From: Strix aluco
Taxonomy: Eukaryota; Chordata; Aves; Strigiformes; Strigidae
Assembly: GCF_031877795.1 (NCBI RefSeq)
Contig: NC_133943.1
Location: 12,269,001-12,333,000 of the forward strand
Length of the DNA stretch: 64,000 nt
Direction: 5' to 3'
Below, piece after piece: positions 13,301-45,000 of the stretch (within the stretch, counting starts at the first letter, position 1; each line of letters begins with the position of its first letter). The translations under genes and the position numbers were made by a program. Under the pieces are notes generated by a model, which was not told the origin of the DNA, searched no databases, and worked only from the letters and a program-made list of their open reading frames with translations.

Positions 13301-14000
13301 CAACTGTCCTCTTCTGGCTCTGGAGCTACCCCATGGTCTTCTGTCCCTGTGCAGATATATCCCTACGAGCTGCTCCTGGTGAAGACGAGGGGGAGGAACC
13401 AGCTGCCCAAAGATGTGGACAGGACTCGGTTAGAGGTGAGGAGAGCCTTTTCCACCAGCGACAATCTCCTCAGGGCTCAGAGGGACCCAATCCCGCAGGA
13501 TGTCCCCTTAGCCCCGGCAGGCAGCGTGAAGCTGTGAGGGGCTCGTGGATGTGTAAGGAGCATCTCCACGGCTCCCCAGGAGCACACATGTGCCAGCACA
13601 CTGTCACGGTGGTTCTGCTGCTCCGCTGGCCAGGCAGAGCTGTTCCCATGCCCACAGCATGAGTGCGTTTGGCAGGGGCAGGAGGGAGTCAGGTGCTCCC
13701 CCTCTCCTGAGTGAGCACTGGTGGGGGTGGTAGCACCCCATTGCACCCAGAGGGGCAGGGGATGCCATCAGAACCCCTCCTGTGCCTTCACACCCCACCG
13801 CAGCCCTATAGCCCGTGTTGGTGGCCGTTGGCCCCGGATGGTGGCCATGGTCCCCAGCCCTGGGCCAGCATCCCATCTCTCCCCAGCGCCACCTCTCCCA
13901 GGAGGAATTCTACCAGATCTTTGGCATGACCATCGCCGAGTTCGACCGCCTGGCCCTGTGGAAGAGGAACGAGCTGAAGAAGCAGGCCCGGCTGTTTTAA
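1365..14000 (+). CDS. ABLIM3: ABLIM3, actin-binding LIM protein 3 (3' portion, 17 exons)
   Basis: Coding exons read from frame and GT-AG junctions: 1365-1452, 2865-2923, 3464-3535, 3951-4106, 5239-5268, 5849-5978, 6828-6926, 8362-8412, 9803-9937, 10184-10248, 10604-10751, 11435-11464, 11914-11972, 12490-12550, 12778-12785, 13355-13435, 13887-14000. All phases join, giving 461 codons plus TAA. The first exon encodes the second half of LIM domain 4 (zinc ligands in YHPTC, CVRC and WHPIC). The middle is the Ser/Pro/Tyr-rich linker ([30 protein letters not shown]). The last two exons form a villin headpiece ending KKQARLF. LIM1-3 and most of LIM4 lie upstream of the window. Known family role: scaffold linking F-actin to STARS/SRF signalling. 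Paralogues ABLIM1 and ABLIM2 were set aside because the linker matches remembered human ABLIM3 almost throughout and AFAP1L1 follows directly. Confidence 0.97.
5239..5268 (+). CDS. ABLIM3: ABLIM3 30-nt microexon (phase 0-0)
   Basis: Encodes [10 protein letters not shown], which I recall identically from human ABLIM3 between GE and DIYE. It sits between a CT-rich acceptor (ctgcctccag) and a GTAATG donor. At 10 codons with phase 0 on both sides it can be included or skipped without changing frame. Confidence 0.93.
8303..8356 (+). repeat. 54-nt pure pyrimidine (CTTT/CCTT) tract before a small exon
   Basis: Every base from 8303 to 8356 is C or T, with repeated TTTC and TTCTTTC units. It ends 5 bases before the acceptor of the 51-nt exon 8362-8412. 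It serves as that exon's polypyrimidine tract and, with many UCUU motifs, fits binding by PTB-type splicing repressors (inference). Confidence 0.9.
8362..8412 (+). CDS. ABLIM3: ABLIM3 51-nt cassette-type exon (phase 1-1)
   Basis: Encodes the [12 protein letters not shown] motif shared by the ABLIM linker. It is 17 codons long and symmetric (phase 1 at both ends), so skipping keeps the frame. The unusually long UCUU-rich tract upstream suggests regulated inclusion. Confidence 0.92.
11435..11464 (+). CDS. ABLIM3: ABLIM3 30-nt microexon (phase 1-1)
   Basis: Encodes PRTHYLADS, against PRSHYLADS as I recall the human protein. Acceptor tctccttgcag, donor GTGAGT. It is symmetric in phase, so skipping is frame-neutral. 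Confidence 0.92.
12310..12372 (+). repeat. MIR-like SINE fragment
   Basis: The segment reads like the MIR core and right flank: a 'cttgtcacttcaccgcc' segment, then 'gtgcctcagtttcccca', then a GTGGGGA remnant. Only about 60 bases are recognisable. Called by eye against the remembered MIR consensus. Confidence 0.5.
12778..12785 (+). CDS. ABLIM3: ABLIM3 8-nt microexon
   Basis: The eight bases agtacaag lie between a strong acceptor (ctttccccag) and a GTAAGA donor. The upstream exon ends in phase 1 and the next begins at phase 0 (ATA TAT CCC), so 8 nt are exactly what is needed. The joined product reads GMREYKIYPYELL, matching remembered ABLIM3. Skipping it would shift the frame through the villin headpiece. 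Confidence 0.92.
13887..14000 (+). CDS. ABLIM3: ABLIM3 last coding exon, villin headpiece core
   Basis: Encodes [14 protein letters not shown]...[13 protein letters not shown] and TAA at 13998-14000. With the 81-nt exon 13355-13435 it makes the whole villin headpiece, including the conserved hydrophobic core and the C-terminal KKxxxLF actin-binding end. Confidence 0.96.
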   Translation, partial: RHLSQEEFYQIFGMTIAEFDRLALWKRNELKKQARLF

Positions 14001-14010
14001 ATGTAGTGCA

Positions 14011-14046
14011 CTATAAATATATACATACCTATAAATATATACATAG
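14011..14046 (+). repeat. 18-bp tandem duplication just after the ABLIM3 stop
   Basis: Two adjacent 18-base units (ctataaatatatacatac, then the same ending in g) begin 11 bases after the stop codon. They differ by only one base. Confidence 0.95.
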
Positions 14047-15821
14047 AAAGATCTCTCTATATTGCAGCTCTGTATGATTCTCGGTGCTGTACGTGGCAGC
14101 GGCGCCCTCTGTACCCCTGAGAGTGAATTGGAGTCTCGCAGATCATTTTATGCTCTTTGTTTCCTTTTCTTTTCCAACCCTGTTTCTGTATCGATCCTTG
14201 GGTTCTCCCGGGAGCTAAAGCCACGTGGGCCCTGAAGCATTTGGTGTCTGTCACCGCTGCCCCACAGGGGCACAGCGGGGAGGATTGTTCTGCTGCAGCC
14301 ACAGCACCCAGGGCTGGGGGAGAGAGGGGCTCTGGAATGAGGGGGTGGGATGGGGGTGTCCCCCCTGTCTGCTCTGCTGGTCTGTGTATTTACTCAGGGG
14401 TTGGAAAAGGCCCTGGGTACAACTGCAGGAAAGGGGGATCTCACCACGGACTCCTTAATGCTCTCACTGCCTTTAATGTGGCCATGTGCTGGGAGCATCT
14501 TCAGCCTCACCCTCAGGATCAGAAATACAGAGCTTGGGGCAGGGGACAAGCAGGAGAAGTGGTGGGGACACCCCAGGGAGCAGGGTGCACTCCCATGGGT
14601 CAAGGTGCAAGCCTGAGCACTGATGTGTCCTGAGCTGTTGGCTCTCCCTGCAAACCTGGTATTGCTACAGAGCCAGTTTTTCCTCCCAAAGTGCCGGAAC
14701 GGCAGCTCTGCAGGCCATCCCAAAACCAAGCCCTTCTTAAACTAAACAGCCCGAGCCGCTTCCTCCCTTGTGCAGTTTTTTGCTGCTCTTCAGGTTTGTC
14801 CAAGGCCAGCAAGGCCCGAGAGCGGACAGGTTGCGATGCTGCCCAGTCCTGGGCCACCACACGTGGTGTGAGCACCCAGCCCTGCTGCTCCGGGATCTCA
14901 GCACCCACATGAGCAGCGGTGGGAGCAGTCCTGCCAGGACCTGGGGGCAGGGCCAGAGGGGGGGACCTGATCCCTCTAACTGCTGGACCTTTTCAGGGGG
15001 ATTTTCCTGAATTACCCCGTCACTGATGCCTGACTCCCAGATGAATCCCTCTGCAAACCTCCAGAAATGAAGGCCATTACCAGGGCCATTCAGCATTCAC
15101 TCCACTGCAAACTATTGTGGTTTTTTTTGTTTTGTTTTGCTTATTTTTTCTTAAAACTAGTAGGGTTATTTCCACACAAACATGTCTGTGGTGCTCTGAT
15201 TTCCTATTTGCTTGTCTGGCAGAGTTTTCAGGCAATACCACGTGACTGAGCAGTCCCAAACAGGCCAGTGAGCCACAGGGCACCTCTGCAAGATCTGGGA
15301 CAGCAGGCTTCCTCCGAGGTGACATCAAGGGTCTCACCTCCACTGTGCCACAGGCCAGCTCTGCTTCTGCCTGTTCTGGTCCTCTCTGAAACCCTCCCGT
15401 TCTGGTGTCTCCCATCAGGTGGACTGAATGCCTTCCCTGCCATCAGTACCATCACCACTGGGTGCCGAGGCCACCCAGCTTGTTGCCCAGAAAGCCATCA
15501 CCAGTTTCCTGTGTAAGGAAGGAGAGATGTCCAGGGCCCCTTGCAGGGGTTTGCCAGGGTACAGGGTGCTTGGGGCAGGAGATCTCCCATCAAGCAGCAG
15601 CCCCAGCTCTGGGGCTGGCATGGAAGGGGCTGAGGACTGAGGTGGAGATGGCAATATTGCACTGGTAATTGCTCCTGTCTGCTTGAGTGCAGCAGTAAAT
15701 GAACCAATTTTATTTATAATGATTTTACTCATATAAACTACGGCTCCCTAAATCAAGCTCAACCATTTGTAGCTATAAGAAACTTCCATCTCCAGCAGCA
15801 GTTTCAGTGATAAAGCCTGGA

Positions 15822-15946
15822 GGATATTATTATTAATAATAATAACACAACAGCAGGAGTCTTTTCATTTTCAAAGAATTTTATGGACAGTAACTAACTG
15901 TTCCCTGCAACTGCCTGCATGGCAAAGATGGGGAAAGTGAGGCAGG
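15822..15946 (-). repeat. MIR-like SINE remnant, reverse orientation
   Basis: It begins with the attattattaataataataac run that marks MIR 3' ends, and continues to 'gatggggaaagtgaggca', the reverse-complement form of the MIR 'tgcctcagtttcccc' block. The middle is diverged. Called by eye only. Confidence 0.42.
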
Positions 15947-16999
15947 GCTCAGGGCTCTCTCTCAGAGCCAAGGAAGCCTCTCCAGCCTGTGCTGTTCAGG
16001 GGCAGCAGACACCCGGTGGGACCCTCATGGGCTCCCACTGCCCCGGGGTGTGCAGAGAGCACCCATCTGCACCGGCGAGCAGCGGCGGGGGCATTAGCAC
16101 CTGCCCTGGAAGCCGTCACTGCCTGAGCCCACGCTCGCATTTGGCTGCTTTGCAAGTCCCAGCCACAAAGCAGCTGGAGCCTGGCAGGCAGTGGCGTTGG
16201 TGGCCCTGGCCTGTGAGCGCCTGTGCCCCAACCACAGCCCTGGAGGTGACCCTGAGTTACGAGAGAAAAACAGGGCTCGACCCAGAAGGGAGAGACCAGC
16301 AAACACGGGCCAGACAGGGAGCAGTGTCCGGGCAGGAGCTGCCTGGGGAGAGCGGGGCAGGGCTGGCTCCCGGCCAGGCACAGGGAGGGGCGAGAGGGGC
16401 CACAGCCTCCGTACTGTCCTGGGCTAAGAGTGCCCCAAACGGGGAAGCCCTCGAGGCCAGTTGCTAATGCGCATCTAATATTTCAATCCTTGCTTTCCCA
16501 AGTGATAACTAGACACGTGTGAAACCGAATCACATTTCTGTCACAGCCTGCTGTCCCCAGAGGAGGGCTCAGCTGCAGTCCTGAGGCCGGCAGAAATTGT
16601 CCTGGGGGTGCCAGCAGTCACTGCCCCCGCTGCCATGGGCTCTCCACGTGCGGGACACTCCCTCGCACACCCCACAAGTCGCCGAAGCCCAGGTGTCCCC
16701 TGAGGTCTTTGCTGGGGAGGGACAGTGCTGGTGGCACGAGCGCGATGGCCAGGCAGAGGCTGGGAACGTGAAGGACACCAGGAGGGAGAAGATATGAAGG
16801 GTTTGGGGTGGGGGGGAGCAGGGGCAGCACGGATGAGGCAGGGAGTGAGGTGGTGAGGGGGAGCTGTGCCTGCTCACTGGGGGTGCGTTCAGGCAAGGGA
16901 ATTAGTTCTGGATCTTTGCCCGAACTGAAGTTGCCCAAACCAACAACCCCAGCGGGCAGGCAGCGGGCAGTGGGCCGCTCTGGACCCCCACCCTTCACG

Positions 17000-17345
17000 G
17001 GGGCAGCACCCGTGGGAGATGCACGGGGTTGGGGGGAACCCCGGGACACCCTCGGCCCTGCGAGGGGGGTGGAGGGAGGTGGGTGCTGCGGGGCTGCACA
17101 CGGGGGGTCACCAGCGATGGGGACAGACTGTCCGCCCGTGCTGCCGGCGGGGGCACCTCCAGGAGGTCTCTCGGTGCCGTGCCGGGCCGTGCCGGTGCTC
17201 GGCGCTGCCGTGCACCGAAGGAGGGGCGGGCGAAGCGATTGGCCGCTCCGAAGGCGAGACCCGGCCCCGCCGGGCGGTGGCTACCGGTGACACTCGCCCG
17301 CCCGCGCCTCCCGCGGCGGCCGGTGCTGCCCGCGGCTCCGGGACC
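17000..17345 (+). promoter_or_regulatory. AFAP1L1: AFAP1L1 CpG-rich promoter and 5'UTR
   Basis: GC- and CpG-dense DNA directly upstream of the AFAP1L1 ATG. It contains a GC box (ggggcggg, 17223-17230) and an inverted CCAAT box (attgg, 17238-17242) about 105 bases before the start codon. There is no TATA box. The exact start site cannot be seen. Confidence 0.75.
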
Positions 17346-39689
<22,344 letters not shown>

Positions 39690-40736
39690 GCTGGGCTGCG
39701 GGAACGACTGCCAAGCCCCCGCCGGACACTGGGGCTCATGAAGGAGCTACAAGCCCCCTTTCTCTGAGGCACCAGGAGGGTGCTGGGAAGGCATGCGGGG
39801 GGAGATGCCCTCCCATGGCCCACCACTGCGGCACCATCTGCCTCGTGGGCAACACTATAAACCATGGGGAAGGGAGTGGGAGGGGGATTTGGGAGGAGGG
39901 TGGGGAAGGGGAGTCCTTCATGGATCAGAATCACATACTACCAGGAAACCCATCTCTGGGGGGAGCCTCCCATGGGGCCAGGAGTTCGACGCAAGGTGTG
40001 TGTGCCCATGGTGGTGTGTAAGGAAGGAGGGGAGAGCCCGGGGACTGGCAGCCGGTGCTGCCCGGCAGGCATTCTGATTTATCAGGATCAGTGTGTGCCA
40101 CCCTGGGGACACAGGAGGCCAGGCTAACACTTTCCAAAGCGACCACGGACTTGTTGGGTTTTTTTGGCCCCCTCGGTGTTGGACTTCATGAGCTGCTCAG
40201 GACCAGACACTTCGGAGACACCGATCATTAGCCCTGCTCACTGCTCCCAGCTCCGCAGGGTCTCATCTCAGGGTTCCTCATGTCTTGAGCTTGCTGTGCC
40301 TCAACCAAGTGCCTTTGTCCAATATTTACTTCTTGTCCTCCAGGCAGTAAGGGTGAGAGCACACTGGCTTCCCTTGGGAATGAACGAAGCTCAAGTGTCA
40401 GCATTTGAAAGCAAATTAACAGTGGATACCTTTCAACCTTGCTAAATAGCTTAGAAGTGCTTCAAAGGGCTGAGGCTGGAGGCAGCCCAGCTCTCTCTGC
40501 CCTAGCCCCATGTCAGCTTTTGGGAAAGAAGGGAAAAGGACAGGGTTGTCTCCTGGCCAACAGTGCATTCACACTATTGCTACTGCAGTCAGACACAGTT
40601 TGCCAAGGCATGTGGTCAAAATGGCGCAGAGGGAAGTTTAAAAATTTAAAAAAAAAAAAAGGTGCTTTCAAATGAGGAGACTGGAACAGAAAAGAGAAAG
40701 AGGAAGGTTTTAGCACAGGCAGAAACAAGGGACAGG

Positions 40737-40742
40737 AATAAA
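40737..40742 (+). terminator. AFAP1L1: Possible proximal polyadenylation signal of AFAP1L1
   Basis: AATAAA in an A-rich context about 1.05 kb after the stop codon. Secondary candidate. Confidence 0.4.
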
Positions 40743-40877
40743 AAGGAAAGGCCCGGTCTTTTGTGCCAGGAACAAGGGAGCAGGCCCATCACCCACTCAT
40801 GCTAATGACTGTCACAATTAACCTTTGGAGCTCGTTCTTTCAAAGCCCTCTTGTTAGTAACTAGATAAGCAGCTTTT

Positions 40878-40883
40878 AATAAA
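40878..40883 (+). terminator. AFAP1L1: Likely polyadenylation signal of AFAP1L1
   Basis: AATAAA followed within 40 bases by a T/G-rich stretch (actggcactgtcatg). It is the last canonical signal before the GRPEL2 promoter region. Confidence 0.55.
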
Positions 40884-41119
40884 ACACTGGCACTGTCATG
40901 CCCCTTCCTCTGGCTGTAGGGAGCACGGTGGGTAGACTACTCCTGCTCACAGTGAAATGGGCCAGGGCGGGTGTGGGGTGAGCTCGGCACCCCGGTGGCA
41001 GCAGCTGCTGGGACAGGCAGGCTGGGTGAATCTTGTACGCTGGGTCAGTGACTGCAGCTAGCTCAGAGCCGTGAGCGTAGCCCGCTGCCCAGGCTGGAAG
41101 GGCTCCCTGGCTCCCAGGG

Positions 41120-41290
41120 ATGGGGTGCAGGAAAGACCTGTTCCTGGTGGTGCTCGTCCTCTTCTCGGCAGCAGCTTTCCTGTGCCGGTTGTCCCTGCTC
41201 CTGTCCCTCTGGGACCTGGAACTGCACCATCTCATTTCACTTCAGAAAAGGGTAAAAACCCTCTCCTCAAAGCATCACCTGTTCCACTAA
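41120..41290 (+). CDS. Candidate 56-aa single-pass membrane microprotein ORF (unconfirmed)
   Basis: ATG with G at -3 and +4, ending TAA at 41288-41290. The peptide starts MGCRKDLFLVV, has one strongly hydrophobic stretch (about residues 7-31, interrupted by one Arg), then a basic, His-rich tail ending KHHLFH. It lies between the AFAP1L1 polyA signal and the GRPEL2 promoter, on the same strand. The ATG directly follows an acceptor-like 'ctccctggctcccag', and a GTAAAA sits inside the frame, so it could be part of a spliced exon. I recognise no family. Chance is a real possibility at this length. Confidence 0.22.
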   Translation: MGCRKDLFLVVLVLFSAAAFLCRLSLLLSLWDLELHHLISLQKRVKTLSSKHHLFH

Positions 41291-41358
41291 AGATAGGAGG
41301 AGCCTGTGCCTGCAGTGGGGAGAAATAAGAGCTGGACCACCACAGCCTGTGGAAGCGC

Positions 41359-41652
41359 ATCATAGAATGGTTTGGGTTGGAAGGGACCTTAAAGACCATC
41401 TAGTTCCAACCCCCCTGCCATGGGCAGGGACACCTTCCACTAGCCCAGGTTGCTCACAGCCCCGTCCAACCTGGCCTTGAACCCTTCCAGGGAGGGGGCA
41501 GCCACAGCTTCTCTGGGCAACTTGTGCCAGTGTCTCGCCACCTCACAGGGAAGAATTTCTTCCTTATATCTAATGTAAATCTGCCCTCTTTCAGTTTAAA
41601 ACTGTTACCCCTTGTCCTGTCACTACGCTCGCTGACAGAGTCCCTCCCCCGT
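41359..41652 (-). repeat. CR1 LINE 3' fragment (5'-truncated), minus strand
   Basis: It starts atcatagaat, the reverse complement of the CR1 3' terminal ATTCTATGAT. It continues through blocks typical of avian CR1 (gggttggaagggacct, ccttgaacccttccaggga, gaagaatttcttcct, ccccttgtcctgtcactac). Only the last 300 bases of a CR1 are present. Confidence 0.93.
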
Positions 41653-41799
41653 GGAGGCAGTGCTCAGCTCAAAGGCACACTCGGCCAAGGTTTTGGGGTT
41701 TTTCAATGTTTATTCACCCTGAGGTAAGAAACACTTTCTTCCACCCCAGGTCAGCCTGCTGGCCCCCCGCAGTCTTTACGGAACAAGAGGTGAAACCTG

Positions 41800-42052
41800 C
41801 CGCGTTATGAACCCCCCGCCCTCCCCAAGCGGCGGAGGCAGCGGCGGCAGGAGCCGAGCCCCGGCCGCGTGTCCCGGGGGGCCGCGCCCGCCCCGGCCAG
41901 GCCCCGCCCCGCCCCTCCCCGGGGCGCCCCCCGCCGCCTGCCGGGACTCGCCGTCCGCGCAGGGGCTGCCGGGAGCTGTAGTTGGCGGGCGGCGCCGGCG
42001 CGTCGCTCCCTCCGCCCGTCAGTCCGCCCGCCCGCCGTCGGTCTGCGGGGCC
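41800..42052 (+). promoter_or_regulatory. GRPEL2: GRPEL2 CpG-island promoter and 5'UTR
   Basis: Very GC- and CpG-rich DNA that continues past exon 1 to about 42340. Overlapping GC boxes (gccccgccccgcccc) lie at 41901-41915. No TATA box. Upstream, the island ends about 150 bases from the CR1 fragment. Confidence 0.8.
41971..41982 (-). promoter_or_regulatory. GRPEL2: ZNF143/Staf-type site (ACTACAnnTCCC) in the GRPEL2 promoter
   Basis: gggagctgtagt is the reverse complement of ACTACAGCTCCC, matching the ACTACAnnTCCC motif found in many housekeeping and mitochondrial gene promoters. It lies about 70 bases before the ATG. Confidence 0.6.
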
Positions 42053-45000
42053 ATGGCCGCCCGCTCCTTGCGGCGCTTCGGGACCGTCCTCTCCGTCGGC
42101 GGCGCGCCGCGGCGCGGCAGGTACGTGAGGCGGTGTGAGAGCGGGAGGAGGGGGGCTGTGGCCTCCCTCCGCCTCAGCCGTGAAGGGCCGCGGCGCTGAC
42201 CCCTCCCCTCCCGTGGCGGGCTCGCTGCGAGACGTGGCAGCGCCCCGGGCCCGGACCCGCCGCGGCGCCTCTCCGCCGCCCTAGAGCCCGGGGCGCCGGC
42301 GGGGTCCCCCCCGGAGGTCTCCGTTTTACCCCTCGTGAGAGGCACGCTGCCGGCCCTTAGTTCCTCAGAAGGCCTGGAACAAAACCAGGCTCTTAATAAG
42401 TAAGCTCTTTCCAGAGACAGTGACGTTTTGAGGAAAAATGCATTTTAATTTTTAGGGAAAAGCGTTTCTGTGGTCAGTAAGTCATGTTGTGAGGTTGTTT
42501 CCTGCCGTTACACGTATCCACGGGTGATTTCTGCATCTCTTCTTGTCCATCTGAACCATTTATTCATGAACTATATGTTTAATGTTCTCGGGTTTTATTT
42601 TTAGTTGTGATGCAGCACGTGGACTTTCAGCGTGTTTTGGATGGTCGAGGGAAGAGGGTCCTTTTAATTATGTAAATATTTAGACAGAAAAACAGTGTCC
42701 AGTAATATTTTTGGACATTGTGGAATACAGCTCATAAAAGGGAAATCCAGAACAGGTGCTTTGGTTATTTGAGTGAAATGTGGGCAGGTGAAAAGAAAAA
42801 AAGTCAAAATGCATGTTAGTTTATCCTAGAAATTTTTCTCTGGGGAAAAAAAAACACACCAAAAAAACCCATTTAAATGCAATAAAATAATTTTGCAGCA
42901 TGTAATAGAAGCATCTGTGTTTGTGGGCAGTGAAATGAAAAAAAGTCAAAATGCATGTTAGCTTATTCTAGAGTTTTTTTTCCCAGGGGGAAAAAGCCTG
43001 AAAAGACCACTTAAATGCAATAAAAATAACTCTGCAGCACATAACAGAAGCAACTGTGTGTGGGACTAAATGTGAAGATGTGTGTTTGAAAGTCCTTCCT
43101 CCTTCATATGCTCTTATATGTGTGAAAACTGCTTTGCCCTCTCAAAATGTGCACCGAGTTTGAAATTGGTGACTTTGATGGGAGCTGGGCAGGCCTCCTT
43201 CCCGGAGGATCTCCAGAACCTGCCATCGGTGTGAAACTCCTCTCTGTCCCCAGGTTCTGGGTGGCTGTGCCTGCGTCGCAGCCAGCAGGAGCGGCTCTGG
43301 ACAGCAAAGCGGTGGGTGGGGGGCCCAGGCACCCATGCTGTGCGTGTCTCGGGGACTTCTGACCCTGGGCTCGCTGCGGTCTGGGAGCCTACTGCCCGGT
43401 TTACAGCTGTCCTGCGTTGAGGTGCACTGCACAAGCTTGTTCTCCGGCTCCATCGAAGAGGAATCTACGTAGTATTAATCTCTGGTATCGCTCCCTGATG
43501 AAACGGAGCGCAGTAATTGGGAGTCATTAGGAGATGTCCTTCCAAAGCGTGTTCATCAGAGCTGAGATACTAATGCAGATGTTTCTGTGTGTCTCAGCAC
43601 TTGCGTACTTTGTCGTGCTGATTTGGGAGGAGGAGGAGGGAGTGTTTAAGGAGAAATGGGGTGGGACCCTTGTGTTCATTCGAAACATGACAGACTCGGT
43701 TTGGGGCGTTCAGGTATCGTTCCCGTGCTCCAGAAAGAGGCAATACTATTGTTCTGACCAGAGAGACTGGTTCTCATCATTTAAATTCTAACCTTTAAGG
43801 ACAGTTGGCTTAAACCAGATGGCTGCAATCAACTTCTCTGCTACACCTATCTATTTGGCTTTCTGTGACATCAGCTTGTAAATCTTCCTGTATCACCAGC
43901 GTACTTGTATAATCCCTTCACACGCACTGGGACTTCCCCATGTCTGTCACTTCGGGATGTGTCAGCTTCCTCCAGTGATGATTTCTGCCTATTTTTAGGG
44001 CAGCTGTGATCAAGACTGTGTTTAGAAGATGGAGCACAGTGCAGTGGACAGGCTGTAAATAGCACTTGTCTTTTTTAGTGGAGTATTTCTTTCATCCTGA
44101 AGGAAGAAGTAAATTGAGCGGCACTTTCAGTTCTGCATAATTAGTCCATTTTAAGAGTTCCCTTTAGAGTTAGTCTGTGGCTCTTGTTTCTTGCCTACAA
44201 CTTCTAAGGCCGGCTCATCCGAACAGCACGTGATACCCAGGGCATGTCACTGCACGGGGGAGTGTTCTGGGACTTGGTTTCACAAGCTGGAGAAAGGAGT
44301 CCATGCAGGCAGCTCTCTGCTTCACGTAGGCAGGTCCCGTCGCTGAGGCACCAGCTCATTCATGCCCCTCTCCTCCTACACACCTAAACACACCCATTCG
44401 TGTAGTGTAAATCACTTGCAGAGGGAAGTGACTCACTAACTTTTGCTTCTTGGATGCAAAAGAGTTAACTCATTTGTATAGCTTTTTTACGACACAGGAG
44501 TCTAACCTGTGAAGTGCCTGGCAAGGCTGCTTTCTCAGCTGCATTTCAGGTTCTTTGGCTCATTCTGTAGCATGGCTAATTCCCATCCCTGCAGCTCTTT
44601 AAATGAAAGGACAAAGCTTGTAGCTGGTGCTTACCACGGACACACCTTTTATTTACAAAGAAAGATTTGCAGTTGTTTAAAGCTTCGCAGATTCCTTTTG
44701 AAGGCTTGGTGAAGGGGGTCCTTCTCCAGCCTCCCCTCTGGTTTAGTCTACTTTCTATAACTTTGAAGAAGTGCTGTGTTAACCCGTCAACAAAACAAAT
44801 GTGGCAAGCACCTTAAAAATCATTCAAGATGGGGTCTTGTGCCCCAGAGAGATCTCTCTGCAGCCAGGGATAAAATGTGGGGTTTCTTCTGTTGGCATTC
44901 CTGGCACCCAGAACCGCAGTGGCTGGGCAGCTTTATGAAAAGAGCCTGGTGACAGCCCCTTGCCTGGTTCTTTAAAGATTACTGTGAGGAACATCCTATT

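Larger units (their letters stand above)
1453..13886 (+). other. ABLIM3: ABLIM3 introns between the exons listed
   Basis: GC-rich introns, each with GT at the 5' end and AG at the 3' end. Introns over 300 bases hold no second gene that I can support. Notable contents are listed separately: a 54-nt pure pyrimidine tract, one MIR-like fragment, an exon-like stretch at 7210-7334 and the in-frame short intron 9938-10183. The long open frames on the minus strand here look like GC-rich chance frames. Confidence 0.7.
14001..17000 (+). other. ABLIM3 3'UTR and ABLIM3-AFAP1L1 intergenic DNA
   Basis: Starts with an A/T-rich tandem repeat, then mixed-composition DNA. I find no canonical AATAAA or ATTAAA on the + strand before the AFAP1L1 promoter, so the ABLIM3 polyadenylation site is not located. 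A MIR-like fragment lies at 15822-15946. An AT-richer patch near 16465-16545 holds a GATAA motif and a CACGTG E-box (gacacgtgtg) and could be a regulatory element. No gene was seen. Confidence 0.6.
39690..40905 (+). other. AFAP1L1: AFAP1L1 3'UTR
   Basis: Non-coding from the stop to about 20 bases beyond the second AATAAA. Contains an A-rich patch (40640-40661). The end point is inferred from the signals. Confidence 0.6.

Noticed and set aside
41071-41328. 85-codon frame overlapping the microprotein candidate
   Set aside because: Different frame, no hydrophobic pattern, runs towards the CR1 tail; the 41120 frame is the more protein-like one.
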